Below, piece after piece: positions 21,130-30,029 of a DNA stretch of 64,000 bases. Source of the stretch: Gordonia asplenii (GTDB taxonomy: Bacteria; Actinomycetota; Actinomycetes; Mycobacteriales; Mycobacteriaceae). The stretch lies in NCBI RefSeq assembly GCF_012933505.1, contig NZ_JABBNB010000005.1:1-64000 (forward strand), in the 5' to 3' direction. The position numbers and the translations under genes are program-made. Positions within the stretch are counted from its first letter, which is position 1, and every line of letters starts with the position of its first letter. The notes beneath the pieces were generated by a model. The model was not told where the DNA came from. It was given only the letters and a program-made list of their open reading frames with translations, and searched no databases.

Positions 21130-22077
21130 GTGACTGATCTTGAAGAGTTGGAACGCATCGGCCCCGACTTCAGTGCGGTGTCCGGCCGAGAGGCGCTACA
21201 GCAGCTGGTCGACCTCGCCGACACCACCGGATTCACCGTCAACGACGATGATGACGACGACCCCATTCTCCTCACCCTGCCCGAACGCAACGTCGTCGAC
21301 ACGTGGCGGGAGGACTATCCCTACGACGAGCGGATGAGCCGTCGGGAATACGAAGTGACCAAGCGTCGTCTGCAGATCGAGCTGCTCAAGCTGCAGAAAT
21401 GGTCGAAGAAGACCGGCCAGCGCCACCTACTCGTCTTCGAGGGCCGCGACGCCGCGGGCAAGGGTGGCACCATCAAACGCTTCAACGAGCACCTCAACCC
21501 GCGCGGCGCGCACATCGTCGCACTGGAGAAGCCCAGCGAGCGCGAGTCCACCGAGTGGTACTTCCAGCGCTACGTGCAGTATCTGCCCGCCGGCGGCGAG
21601 ATGGTCTTCTTCGACCGCTCCTGGTACAACCGCGCCGGAGTCGAGCGCGTGATGGGGTTCTGCTCCGACGAACAGCATTCGCGATTCCTCCAGCAGGTTC
21701 CGGCGTTCGAGAAGATGCTCACCGACGACGGCATCAGCCTGGTGAAGTTCTGGTTCTCGGTGACCCCACTCGAACAGCGGACGCGGTTCGCGATCCGGCA
21801 GATCGACCCGGTGCGGCAGTGGAAACTGTCGCCGATGGACCTCGCCTCGCTGGACAAGTGGGATCGCTACACCGCGGCGAAAGAAGAGATGTTCGCCGCC
21901 ACCGACACCGACATCGCGCCGTGGACCGTGGTGAAGAGCAACGACAAGAAGCGGGCCCGGATCAACGCGATGCGTCACGTCCTGAGTCTGTTCGACTACG
22001 AGGGTAAGAACGACGATGTGGTCGGCGAACCCGATCCGCTGATCGTCGGACGCGCGCGCGATCTGGCGGGTGAGTAG
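21130..22077 (+). CDS. ppk2: Polyphosphate kinase 2 (class I-type PPK2)
   Basis: Cytoplasmic kinase of 315 residues that moves phosphate between polyphosphate and nucleoside diphosphates. Walker A is GRDAAGKGG (residues 105-113). 'FNEHLNPRGAHIVALEKPS' and the lid/Walker B region 'FFDRSWYNRAGVERVMGF' are typical of class I PPK2. An acidic run of six Asp (residues 39-44) precedes the core. TACCGT stands six bases before the GTG at 21130, which supports that start over the adjacent GTG at 21127. A second, class III-like PPK2 lies at 54,035. Confidence 0.93.
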   Translation: MTDLEELERIGPDFSAVSGREALQQLVDLADTTGFTVNDDDDDDPILLTLPERNVVDTWREDYPYDERMSRREYEVTKRRLQIELLKLQKWSKKTGQRHLLVFEGRDAAGKGGTIKRFNEHLNPRGAHIVALEKPSERESTEWYFQRYVQYLPAGGEMVFFDRSWYNRAGVERVMGFCSDEQHSRFLQQVPAFEKMLTDDGISLVKFWFSVTPLEQRTRFAIRQIDPVRQWKLSPMDLASLDKWDRYTAAKEEMFAATDTDIAPWTVVKSNDKKRARINAMRHVLSLFDYEGKNDDVVGEPDPLIVGRARDLAGE

Positions 22078-22087
22078 CCTCTCTGGG

Positions 22088-22903
22088 GTGCGAAGTTTTG
22101 TAAGCGGCCTGGCGACGCTGATCGCCATCGTCGCGATCATCGTTGCGTTGCCGTCGTTGTGGGTCAAAGAACGGGTCATCGACCCGGAGGGATTCGCGAC
22201 GACGGCGTCGACGATGGCCGAGAACTCCAAGATCCAGTCCTACATGGCCGACGAGATCGTCAATCAGGTGGTCACCGCGTCGAACGGTCTGGTACCCGCC
22301 CTCATCGCCAAGCCCATCGCGACCCGCTACACGGCCAGTGCCCAGTTTCGGTCCGACTTCGTCGACATCGCCTCGCAGGAGCACGCCTGGCTGTTCAATG
22401 AGGCGACGCCCGAGCAACGGGGCAAGCCGATGCAGCTCGACCTGACCAACATGGTCAATCGGGTGATCGCCTCGACCGGGCTGAGCGTGAAGGTTCCCGG
22501 CCCGATCACCGTCGACATCACCCGGGGCGCGGGCGACGGCCTGGAGGCCGGGCGCTATCACCATGTCGGCAGCCAACTCACGCTGATCGCCTACGTGAGC
22601 CTCATAGTCGCCGTCGTCGCGGCGTTGCTGGCGCTGGCGATCGGCCGACGTCGGGGCACCGTCCTGGCCTGGCTCGGCGTGGGCGCGGTGGCGTCGGCGG
22701 CGATCTCGTGGGGATTGGCCATCCTGTTCGCCCACCGCGCCAAGCAGGAGGTCTCGGCGACCGACGGCGGCGCGCGGCAGGTCGCCGAAGTGACGATCGA
22801 CGGCGTGGTCAACGATCTGACGCATGTTGCGCTGATCGTCGGTGCGGTGGGACTCGGCGTCGCAGTAGTGGGAGTTGTTGTGCGCCTTGCCTTTCGGTTC
22901 TAG
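22088..22903 (+). CDS. Membrane protein of unknown function
   Basis: Protein of about 271 residues. One N-terminal helix (about 5-25) is followed by a long outward region, then three helices near the C-terminus (about 165-190, 195-220 and 245-270). Actinobacteria have many such 'membrane protein' families of unknown role. The GTG at 22088 has TAGCCT seven bases before it; an alternative GTG at 22070 overlaps the ppk2 stop by eight bases. It ends tail to tail with a TetR gene, overlapping by four bases. Confidence 0.7.
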   Translation: MRSFVSGLATLIAIVAIIVALPSLWVKERVIDPEGFATTASTMAENSKIQSYMADEIVNQVVTASNGLVPALIAKPIATRYTASAQFRSDFVDIASQEHAWLFNEATPEQRGKPMQLDLTNMVNRVIASTGLSVKVPGPITVDITRGAGDGLEAGRYHHVGSQLTLIAYVSLIVAVVAALLALAIGRRRGTVLAWLGVGAVASAAISWGLAILFAHRAKQEVSATDGGARQVAEVTIDGVVNDLTHVALIVGAVGLGVAVVGVVVRLAFRF

Positions 22904-23538
22904 GCAGGCAGGTGGGTTTCGGCGGCCACCCGGTCGATCCACATCCGTATCGATTCGGTGAGGATCGCCGTCGATTCGCGCTCGCCGAGCGTCCCGACCC
23001 CGCGCAGCGTCGACAATCCGATCGCGAACGCGGTGATCGCGTTGGCGGCGCGGTCGAATGACGCCGAATGGGCTCGTGCCGCTTCGCTCGGGAGGTGGTC
23101 GTCGACCATGACGCGCACCGAGTCGACGGTGCTATCGATCGCATGTGCCGCCTTGTCCCGCTGATTCGGGTCGCGCAGAAGCGACAGCCCGTATTCGGCG
23201 GTCAACAACAGCATCGGGGTGTCGCGCGCGAACTCGCGCCACCACTGGGCGATGGCTTCCAGGCGTGCGTCGAGGTCGTCGCCGGCCGCGGTGAGCATGG
23301 CCAGGGCTTTGGCGATCTCGGCGGTGAAGCGGCGTCGCAGGACCGCGCAGCAGAGTTCCTCCTTGCTGGCGTAGTTGCTGTACACGGCGCCCACGGTGCG
23401 GCCGCAGTCGGCGGCGATCGTCGCGATCGACGTCGCGTGATAGCCGTTGGCCAAGAACAGCTTCTCGGCGGAGTCGACCAACTGTTCGCGGGTGACTGCC
23501 TGACTCTCGGCGCGGGTGAGCGCCTTGCGCCGTGCCAT
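22900..23538 (-). CDS. TetR-family regulator next to the mce operon
   Basis: Repressor of 212 residues with a classic TetR helix-turn-helix: 'AEKLFLANGYHATSIATIAA', 'GRTVGAVYSNYASKEEL'. The C-terminal domain is variable. It reads away from the mce operon, with 369 bases between the two starts. TAGCGG-type motifs lie next to both starts, so it probably represses itself and the mce operon (inference). Its ligand may be a lipid or steroid imported by the system. Confidence 0.87.
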   Translation of the reverse strand: MARRKALTRAESQAVTREQLVDSAEKLFLANGYHATSIATIAADCGRTVGAVYSNYASKEELCCAVLRRRFTAEIAKALAMLTAAGDDLDARLEAIAQWWREFARDTPMLLLTAEYGLSLLRDPNQRDKAAHAIDSTVDSVRVMVDDHLPSEAARAHSASFDRAANAITAFAIGLSTLRGVGTLGERESTAILTESIRMWIDRVAAETHLPA

Positions 23539-23907
23539 CGAATCTCCTCACTGCATTGCCGCGTACTTCACATAGCGGTATCACCTCAAATGTTACGCCG
23601 CTAGGTTTTCGAAGCGCCGCCGCCGGCGGGTCGATCGATCGATCCGAATATCCGTGCTCGGTCGTCTGTCCAAAACGGGTGAACGACGACGTCGGGTGTG
23701 GTTCAGTTCGTTCTATGCAAGTGCGGCGTGACTGATATTAAGCGGACTGATGAGTGGACGCTTCGGCTCGACGATGTGCTGTCGCGTAGCGGTGTTATCT
23801 GGATAGCGGTGTTCTGTTACGCTGTCGCCCGCCGGAGGTGAGCGGCGACACAGTACGTGGAAGACCGGTACGAGGAAGACCAGTACGAGGAAGAGGGGTG
23901 ACGTGCG
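23539..23907. promoter_or_regulatory. Regulatory region between TetR gene and mce operon
   Basis: No gene is supported here. Four TAGCGG-type motifs are visible: TAGCGGTATCAC at 23573-23584, its inverted partner GTTACGCCGCTA at 23592-23603, and direct copies TAGCGGTGTT at 23787-23796 and 23804-23813 (17-base period). The first two form an inverted repeat near the TetR start; the others lie about 100 bases before yrbEB. This layout suggests operators for the TetR protein on both promoters. Confidence 0.6.
23851..23895 (+). repeat. Three 15-base tandem repeats just upstream of yrbEB
   Basis: CAGTACGTGGAAGAC, CGGTACGAGGAAGAC and CAGTACGAGGAAGAG follow each other without gap at 23851, 23866 and 23881. 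Each unit carries a purine-rich GGAAGA or GAGGAAG resembling a ribosome site; the last lies 13 bases before the yrbEB ATG. Confidence 0.85.
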
Positions 23908-24765
23908 ATGGGTGTGCCCGCCGCGTATGCACCGCGAGGCCTGGGGTGGCTCGTTCGGGTTCGTCGCCGCGGCGAGGACTCGCTCGCGCTGCTCGGACAC
24001 TTCCTGTCGTTCGTGTACTACAGCTTCCGGTTCGCCCCGCAGGCGATGTGGCGGTTCAAGGGGCAGACCGTCCGCACCGTCACCGATCTCACCTGGGGAC
24101 GCGGCGCGGTCATCGTCGGCGGCGGTACGGCGCTGGTCATGGCGGTCCTCGGGCTGGCCGCCGGAGCCACGGTCGCCATCGTCGCGCACGGAGTCCTCAA
24201 CATGCTCGGCCTGGGCCCGATCGCCGGCTCGGTCTCGTCGTATGCGATCACCCGGGAATTCGCGCCACTGCTCGCCGCACTGGGTTTCGCCGTGCAGGCC
24301 GGCTGCCGAATGACCGCCGAGATCGGCTCGATGCGCATCAGCGAGGAGATCGACGCGCTGGAAGTCGTCGGCGTGCACTCGATTTCATTCGTCGTGTCGA
24401 CCCGCGTGGTCGCCGGCATCCTCACCACCATCCCGACCTTCCTGATCGCCATCATCGCCAGCTACCTCAGCAGCGCCTTCGTCGTGCGGGTCAGCGGCGA
24501 GTCGTCGGGTGCCTATCAGCACTATTTCCAGCAGTTCGTGAACTTTCCCGACCTCGTGTTGGCCACCCTCAAAGTGGCCATCTTCATCGTGGCGGTGATC
24601 ATCATCCATTGCTACAAAGGCTTCTTCGCCTCGGGCGGTCCGGAGGGCGTCGGCGTGGCCTCGGGGCGCGCGATCCGGGCGAGCCTCGTCGCCGTGGTCG
24701 GCCTGGACCTCGTGCTGACCGTCCTCTTCTGGGGTATCAACTCACCGTTCGTGTTCAGGGGCTGA
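23908..24765 (+). CDS. yrbEB: YrbEB-type permease of the mce transporter
   Basis: Integral membrane protein of 285 residues, the MlaE-type permease of a Mce lipid importer. The conserved MlaE core is present: 'TREFAPLLAALGFAVQAGCR', 'MTAEIGSMRISEEIDALEVV' and a later 'HCYKGFFASGGPEGVGVASG'. The GCR and HCYKGF features place it in the YrbEB, not YrbEA, subgroup. It opens the operon, which is unusual: normally yrbEA comes first. The ATG at 23908 follows an AAGAGGGG ribosome site. mceA follows after four bases. Confidence 0.9.
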   Translation: MGVPAAYAPRGLGWLVRVRRRGEDSLALLGHFLSFVYYSFRFAPQAMWRFKGQTVRTVTDLTWGRGAVIVGGGTALVMAVLGLAAGATVAIVAHGVLNMLGLGPIAGSVSSYAITREFAPLLAALGFAVQAGCRMTAEIGSMRISEEIDALEVVGVHSISFVVSTRVVAGILTTIPTFLIAIIASYLSSAFVVRVSGESSGAYQHYFQQFVNFPDLVLATLKVAIFIVAVIIIHCYKGFFASGGPEGVGVASGRAIRASLVAVVGLDLVLTVLFWGINSPFVFRG

Positions 24766-24769
24766 CGGC

Positions 24770-25807
24770 ATGACCGACTTTCGCACCCCGGGCATGGCGG
24801 CATCGCCCGCGACGTTCGCCAAACGAGCGGTGATCGCCATCATCGTCACGGCAATCCTGGTGATCGGCGCGGTCGTGGTAACCGCCATGCTCCCCGACGA
24901 CAACATGCACATCGCCATGCACACCGACGTCGTCGCTGGAGGCATCGAACCGGGAACCGCGGTGGTACTCAACGGCGACGAGATCGGGCAGGTGGCCTCG
25001 GTCCGCGCCGACGGCACCAAGTTCGTCGTCGGGCTGACGATCAACCCCGCCTATCGCGACCGCAAAGACGTCCTCACCAGCGCGATGCAGGTCACCTACG
25101 CGCCGAAGAATCTGTTCGGCATCGGCGCTGTCGAGCTCACCGCGCAGCCGGGCGGCGACCCGCTGAGCAACGACGCCGACTTCTACCCGGACACTCCGGT
25201 GGACTCGACGTTGACGACGTTGCTGCGCGGACTCAGCGACCTGCAGACCGAAGCCTTCGCCCCGTACGTCTCCGACATCCTGTCCAACGCCAACAAGGCC
25301 ACCATGGGACTGCTGCCGGTCATCGGCACCGTCAGTGAGCTGGCGACCGAGATCGCCGACACCCAGAAGCTCCCGACGTCGGTGACGATGCCCCAGATGG
25401 CCGCGCTACTGAGCGGGTTGAATGCGACGACGGTGGCGGCGCTGCCCGGACTCCGGTCGCTGATGAGCTGGCAGGCGGCACAGCGACCCGGCTTCATCGA
25501 CAAGGCGAACGACGGTCTGGGGGCTGCCTACTCGACGTTGCTGCCCATCATCAACGACATCCTCGGTAAGGACATCGGTCAGACGATGCCGCTGGTGCCG
25601 GCGCTGACGCAGATCGTCGCGCGGATTCAGCAGAGCTTCCCCGACTCCTACGACAACGGCTTGGAGATCGCCGCGTTGATCGAACGAATCCGGCGCGCGA
25701 TGCCGGCCGGCGCCGACGGGCGGCCGATGCTCAACGTCGACGTCGTGCTGCGCGGCATTCCGGGCGTTACCGCAGCCCTGACGTCGCCGACGGGAGGACA
25801 TCGGTGA
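24770..25807 (+). CDS. mceA: MceA-position protein (MCE/MlaD family)
   Basis: Cell-envelope protein of 345 residues. An N-terminal membrane helix (about 19-41) is followed by an MCE/MlaD domain ('IEPGTAVVLNGDEIGQVASV', about 55-125) and a helical C-terminal region (about 150-330). Mce proteins of one operon assemble into a hetero-hexameric tube that carries lipids through the periplasm. First of six mce genes; it overlaps mceB by four bases (GTGA). Confidence 0.9.
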   Translation: MTDFRTPGMAASPATFAKRAVIAIIVTAILVIGAVVVTAMLPDDNMHIAMHTDVVAGGIEPGTAVVLNGDEIGQVASVRADGTKFVVGLTINPAYRDRKDVLTSAMQVTYAPKNLFGIGAVELTAQPGGDPLSNDADFYPDTPVDSTLTTLLRGLSDLQTEAFAPYVSDILSNANKATMGLLPVIGTVSELATEIADTQKLPTSVTMPQMAALLSGLNATTVAALPGLRSLMSWQAAQRPGFIDKANDGLGAAYSTLLPIINDILGKDIGQTMPLVPALTQIVARIQQSFPDSYDNGLEIAALIERIRRAMPAGADGRPMLNVDVVLRGIPGVTAALTSPTGGHR

Positions 25808-26826
25808 AATCCGTCGTTCGGACCCTCGTCTACCTGGTGATCTTCGCGATCGTCGCCGTCGCAGGCGGCATCTTCATCGCGAATGCGATCAACCGCCCGA
25901 CCGAAGGGGACTCGGCGTCGTACTCGGCGGAGTTCAGCAATGCCTCCGGGCTGCGGGTGGGCAACGACGTACGCGCGCTCGGCGTGCGAGTCGGCAAGGT
26001 CACCGCGGTGGCCCTCGACCGCCGCGACGAGACGTCGTTGGCGCGGGTCAGCTTCTCACTGTCGTCGAGCCAGCACATCTACTCCGACTCCAAACTGGCC
26101 ATCCGCTACCTCAACCTGACCGGTATCCGGTACCTGGACCTGCAGCAGCGCTCGGCGACCGGACCGACCGCCGCGGCCGGGTCGACGATCGGACTGGAAT
26201 CGACTGTCCCGTCCTTCGACATCACCACGATCTTCCACGGCCTGGCGCCGGTCTTCGCGGTGATGAGTCCCGACGACATCAACCACTTCTCCGAAAGCCT
26301 GCTCGCCCTGGTGCAGGGGGACGGCACCGGATTCAGTCGTCTCGTGGATTCGCTGAACAAGGTCCTCGCCGTCGTCGACGACCGTTCGGCGGTCGTCAAT
26401 CTGTTGGTGAGCAACCTTCAGCAACTGTCGTCGTCGATCGGCGGCGGCGAGAATTCGCTCACGCCGATCATCGGATACCTGTCCAACCTGGGTTCGACGC
26501 TGGTACAGCTCATGCCCGACCTGCGCCATCTGGCCGACTATTCCAGTGACACCTTGGTCAGCACCGACAATTTCCTGGCGTCTCTCGGGCTGCGCGACAA
26601 TCGCACCCCCGACCTCGACGTCTTCATCGGGCAGATCATGCCGATCGCCCAGTCGGTCGTCGGGTATCTGTCGCTGGCGCCCGGCATCCTGTCGGCACTC
26701 AACTCCGCGTTGCCGGTGCCCGGTACGACGGCGACGTCGTTCACCTGCTCGCGCGGCCGGGCGTCGGTGCCCGCGTCGATCGGAGTCTTCATTCGTGGAA
26801 CGCAGGTGACGCTGTGCAAACGTTGA
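25804..26826 (+). CDS. mceB: MceB-position protein (MCE/MlaD family)
   Basis: Protein of 340 residues: N-terminal helix (about 6-28), MCE domain ('ASGLRVGNDVRALGVRVGKV', then 'SKLAIRYLNLTGIRYLDLQQ', about 35-120), then helices with heptad-like spacing. Two Cys occur near the C-terminus (FTCSRG and TLCKR). GTG start overlapping mceA; overlaps mceC by 13 bases. Confidence 0.9.
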   Translation: MKSVVRTLVYLVIFAIVAVAGGIFIANAINRPTEGDSASYSAEFSNASGLRVGNDVRALGVRVGKVTAVALDRRDETSLARVSFSLSSSQHIYSDSKLAIRYLNLTGIRYLDLQQRSATGPTAAAGSTIGLESTVPSFDITTIFHGLAPVFAVMSPDDINHFSESLLALVQGDGTGFSRLVDSLNKVLAVVDDRSAVVNLLVSNLQQLSSSIGGGENSLTPIIGYLSNLGSTLVQLMPDLRHLADYSSDTLVSTDNFLASLGLRDNRTPDLDVFIGQIMPIAQSVVGYLSLAPGILSALNSALPVPGTTATSFTCSRGRASVPASIGVFIRGTQVTLCKR

Positions 26827-27860
26827 CGGTCCTCTCCTGGCCGCGCAAGATCATCACGCGGCTCACCGACCCCCCCGCCCAGACGACTGCCCAGCAGCAA
26901 CGGGGCGAGGTCCGGTGGGGCATCGCCGCGGTGATCGTGCTGGCCGTCGTCGGGCTGGTGGCCGTCGGAATCTACGTGTTGACGCCGGGCAAGGGGCATA
27001 TCACGGCGAACTTCGACGAAGCCGGTCAGATCCGCACCGGCGACAGCGTCCGCGTCGCGGGAATTCCGGTCGGCAACGTCGTCGGGGTGAAGCTCGCCGG
27101 TGACCACGTCGCGGTCACGATGTCCGTGGACAAGAGCGCGTTCATCGGCAGTGATTCCACGGCCGACGTCAAGATGCTGACGGTCGTCGGCGGCAATTTC
27201 ATCGACATCACCTCGATCGGTGATCGGCCGTTGGGCGATACGCCGATTCCGGTCACCCGGACGTCGGTGCCGTATTCGCTGACCGAGGTTTTTCAGATCG
27301 CCCAGCCCAAGATCAGCAAGATCGACGCCACACCGCTGCGTAAGACCCTGGTCGAATTGAATGCCGGATTCGCCGACAATCCGACCGCATTCCGCAGCGA
27401 TCTGACGATTCTGTCGTCGATGTTGACGAACCTGAACCAGAAGCAGGACGAATTCGGCGCGATGCTGAAAATGGCGGGTGACTATACGAAGGTGGTCAAC
27501 GCCAATGGCGATGTCATCACCGCTCTGGTCCAGAATCTGAGCCTGTTCTTCAGCGAATACGACGATTTCGGCAGACGCCTCAATTCGGCCGCCTTCGCGC
27601 TCACCGGAATCCTGGGAAAGGTCGCCGGCGTGCTCGCCTCCTATCGCGACGACATCGACCCGCTCGTACGGCAGCTCGACGCAATCGGAAAGCAATTCGG
27701 TCCGGTCTTGGCGCGATACACGCCGATGATTAACCAGGGACGCGATCTGATCAAGAAGCTCGAGGGAATGGTCGGGCCCGACGGTTCGGTGATCATCGAC
27801 CAGAGCAAGACCGTGCTGGCGTCGGACTTCTGCGTGCCGGTCGCCGGATCGGGGTGCTGA
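26814..27860 (+). CDS. mceC: MceC-position protein (MCE/MlaD family)
   Basis: Protein of 348 residues with a 40-residue cytoplasmic N-terminus, a membrane helix (about 36-57), an MCE domain ('FDEAGQIRTGDSVRVAGIPV', about 62-150) and a long helical region. The C-terminus has two Cys (SDFCVPVAGSGC). The GTG start lies inside mceB (13-base overlap). mceD starts two bases after its stop. Confidence 0.9.
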   Translation: MQTLTVLSWPRKIITRLTDPPAQTTAQQQRGEVRWGIAAVIVLAVVGLVAVGIYVLTPGKGHITANFDEAGQIRTGDSVRVAGIPVGNVVGVKLAGDHVAVTMSVDKSAFIGSDSTADVKMLTVVGGNFIDITSIGDRPLGDTPIPVTRTSVPYSLTEVFQIAQPKISKIDATPLRKTLVELNAGFADNPTAFRSDLTILSSMLTNLNQKQDEFGAMLKMAGDYTKVVNANGDVITALVQNLSLFFSEYDDFGRRLNSAAFALTGILGKVAGVLASYRDDIDPLVRQLDAIGKQFGPVLARYTPMINQGRDLIKKLEGMVGPDGSVIIDQSKTVLASDFCVPVAGSGC

Positions 27861-27861
27861 G

Positions 27862-28977
27862 ATGTTGCGCAAGATAGCGGGCTCCCCGTGGCTGGTGTCG
27901 GTCGGATCGATAGTGATCATCGCCCTGCTCGGCGTCGGCTATTTCGCCGTCGGCAAGGCGACCACCAAGTCGACTACCTATTGCGCCGAAATGCACGACG
28001 CCGTGGGTATCTTCACCGGCAATACGGTGACGAGGCGGGGAGTGGCGGTCGGTGAGATCACCGGCATCGACGCCGGGCCGTCGTCGGCGAAGGTGACCTT
28101 CACCGTCGACGGTGATCAGACGCTGCCCGCCGACGTCAAGGCGGCATCGGTGTCGCCGTCGATCATCGCGGTACGCCAACTGGCGCTGTTGGGCGACTAC
28201 ACCGGCGGCGCACGGCTGACACCCGGCCAGTGCATCGGCTTGTCGTCGACGAGCACGCCGGTGTCGATCAGCAAGTCGCTGGAGAGCATCGCCAAGGTCG
28301 GCAAGCAGCTGACCAGCGACGGCGGACCGCAAGAGCTCGCCGCGGTGATGTCCAGCGTCCGCAACATCAGCGGCGGGCTGGCCGGTACCGGGCCGATTCT
28401 GAACACGATCATCAAGCAGCTCGCGGTGGCGCCGAATACGCCGATCACCGGCGGACTCGCCGACATGGTGACGGTGATCGACAACGTCAGCGCCATGTCG
28501 ACCGGCCTGGCGGATAACTGGGGTCTGGCCCAGCAGCTAGTCTCGGTGGTCAACCCGGTGCTCGGCACGACGATTCCGGCGCTCTTCGACGGCGTCCACG
28601 GACTCGGCACCTCGGTGCCGATCATCATCCAGGTGATCGCGAGTCTCGCGCAGCGCTACTCCCAGTTCGTGTGGCCCGCGCTCGACGTCGTGGTTCCGAT
28701 CGCGCGGCTGATCGGCGCCGGCATGCGTAACTTCGGCGACCTGCTGGGCATCGTGCCGGTGCTCATCCGGGCGTTCAACGTCTCCTTCGACCAGCGAACG
28801 CTCGGCGTGCGGATCCGCTACAACCCGCCGAAGACCCGCATTCCGGCCAAGAATCCGGTGGCGACCTGCCAGAACATCAATCGGATCTTCCCCGGCCAAT
28901 GCCACGTGTCCGGTCCCGACGGCATGGAGGTCGACGCCATCCGGATGGCCTTGATTCTGAGTGGAGCGGCCCGATGA
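27862..28977 (+). CDS. mceD: MceD-position protein (MCE/MlaD family)
   Basis: Protein of 371 residues: N-terminal helix (about 12-32), MCE domain ('AVGIFTGNTVTRRGVAVGEI', about 45-130), helical part to about 300, and a C-terminal segment with two Cys (VATCQNINRIFPGQCHV). The Cys-rich tail may form a disulfide outside the membrane. It overlaps mceE by four bases (ATGA). Confidence 0.9.
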   Translation: MLRKIAGSPWLVSVGSIVIIALLGVGYFAVGKATTKSTTYCAEMHDAVGIFTGNTVTRRGVAVGEITGIDAGPSSAKVTFTVDGDQTLPADVKAASVSPSIIAVRQLALLGDYTGGARLTPGQCIGLSSTSTPVSISKSLESIAKVGKQLTSDGGPQELAAVMSSVRNISGGLAGTGPILNTIIKQLAVAPNTPITGGLADMVTVIDNVSAMSTGLADNWGLAQQLVSVVNPVLGTTIPALFDGVHGLGTSVPIIIQVIASLAQRYSQFVWPALDVVVPIARLIGAGMRNFGDLLGIVPVLIRAFNVSFDQRTLGVRIRYNPPKTRIPAKNPVATCQNINRIFPGQCHVSGPDGMEVDAIRMALILSGAAR

Positions 28978-30029
28978 ATTCTCGTATCGTGTTGTCGCGC
29001 AATCTGATACGACGCTGGGTTGCCGCCGCGGTGGCGGCGTCGACGGTGGTCGGCGTTTCGGCGTGCAGCAGCTCGTTCAGTCCCGAACGACTTCCCACTC
29101 CGCAGTCGGTGAGCAACGGCTGGCCGCTGGACGTCGAGTTCGGCACCGTCAGCAACCTGCCCACCGCGTCGAAGGTGACCATCAACGGGATCCGGGCGGG
29201 CCTGGTGAAGTCGATCCGATCCGGCCCGACCGCTCCGATCGTGACCCTGTCGATCGACGACGGATTCGTCGTCGGCTCCGACGCACAGGTGGAGCTGCGC
29301 CAGGACACGCTGCTCGGTGACACCTACGTGGCGATCACCAATCCGTCCGACGCCTTCTCCAAACGGCTCGCCGCGGGGCAGAAGCTGACGAAGGACCACG
29401 TCAAGGCGCCGGTCCAGATCGAAGATCTGATGGTCAGCCTGTCCAACTTCCTGGGCAGCGGCAGTCTGCCCCAATTGGGCAACACCTTCGACAAGGTGAA
29501 CGCCCAGTTCCCGGCGCAGCCCACCGAGGTGACCCGGGTGATGTCGACGATGGTCGGCACACTCAACGCCTTCGCCGACAATACGGCGGCGCTGACCACG
29601 ATGCTCGATTCGGTCACCGGGCTCACCGGCGAATTGGCCACGGAACAGCAGACGCTGAAATTCCTGCTGAGTCCGCAGGGCGCGACCCAGATCAACGGCG
29701 ACCTGCTGATTCTGTGGATCGCGAAACTGTTCGCGCGGGTCGACCACGGAATCACGCCGCTGCACCCTGCGATACCGCTGCTCAACGGATTGACGGGAGT
29801 GGTGGAGACGGTGATCAAACCCCTGCTCATTCCGGGCTGGCCGAATTACCACGGTCAGGCAGCGAATGCGACGGCGATGTACAACCTTCTGAACGACAAG
29901 ATCATTCCGTTCCTCAAGGGCGTGCCCAATCTCAATATCCGTACGCTCGCGATCGCCAGCGGGACGAGCAATGCCGACCTCTCGGCGCAGATGGTCAAGG
30001 CTTTTAGGATCCTGGGGATGGTGCCCTGA
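28974..30029 (+). CDS. mceE: MceE-position lipoprotein (MCE/MlaD family)
   Basis: Lipoprotein of 351 residues. The N-terminus is a signal peptide ending in the lipobox-like VGVSAC, with the acylated Cys near residue 31. This matches the rule that the fifth gene of mce operons encodes the lipoprotein. An MCE domain follows ('PTASKVTINGIRAGLVKSIR'). The ATG at 28974 overlaps the mceD stop (ATGA); an upstream in-frame start lies inside mceD and would remove the signal peptide layout. Confidence 0.9.
   Translation: MNSRIVLSRNLIRRWVAAAVAASTVVGVSACSSSFSPERLPTPQSVSNGWPLDVEFGTVSNLPTASKVTINGIRAGLVKSIRSGPTAPIVTLSIDDGFVVGSDAQVELRQDTLLGDTYVAITNPSDAFSKRLAAGQKLTKDHVKAPVQIEDLMVSLSNFLGSGSLPQLGNTFDKVNAQFPAQPTEVTRVMSTMVGTLNAFADNTAALTTMLDSVTGLTGELATEQQTLKFLLSPQGATQINGDLLILWIAKLFARVDHGITPLHPAIPLLNGLTGVVETVIKPLLIPGWPNYHGQAANATAMYNLLNDKIIPFLKGVPNLNIRTLAIASGTSNADLSAQMVKAFRILGMVP

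Noticed and set aside
23838-23907. Leader peptide with VRGRP repeats before yrbEB.
   Set aside because: The frame has a GTG with a plausible ribosome site, but it does not stop before yrbEB; it continues for most of that gene as a shadow frame. Repeats are better seen as DNA-level.
23539-23907. KstR operator that would mark this as the cholesterol mce4 locus.
   Set aside because: No TnnAACnnGTTnnA-type site was found, and no sterol catabolic genes are nearby. The substrate of this Mce system stays open.
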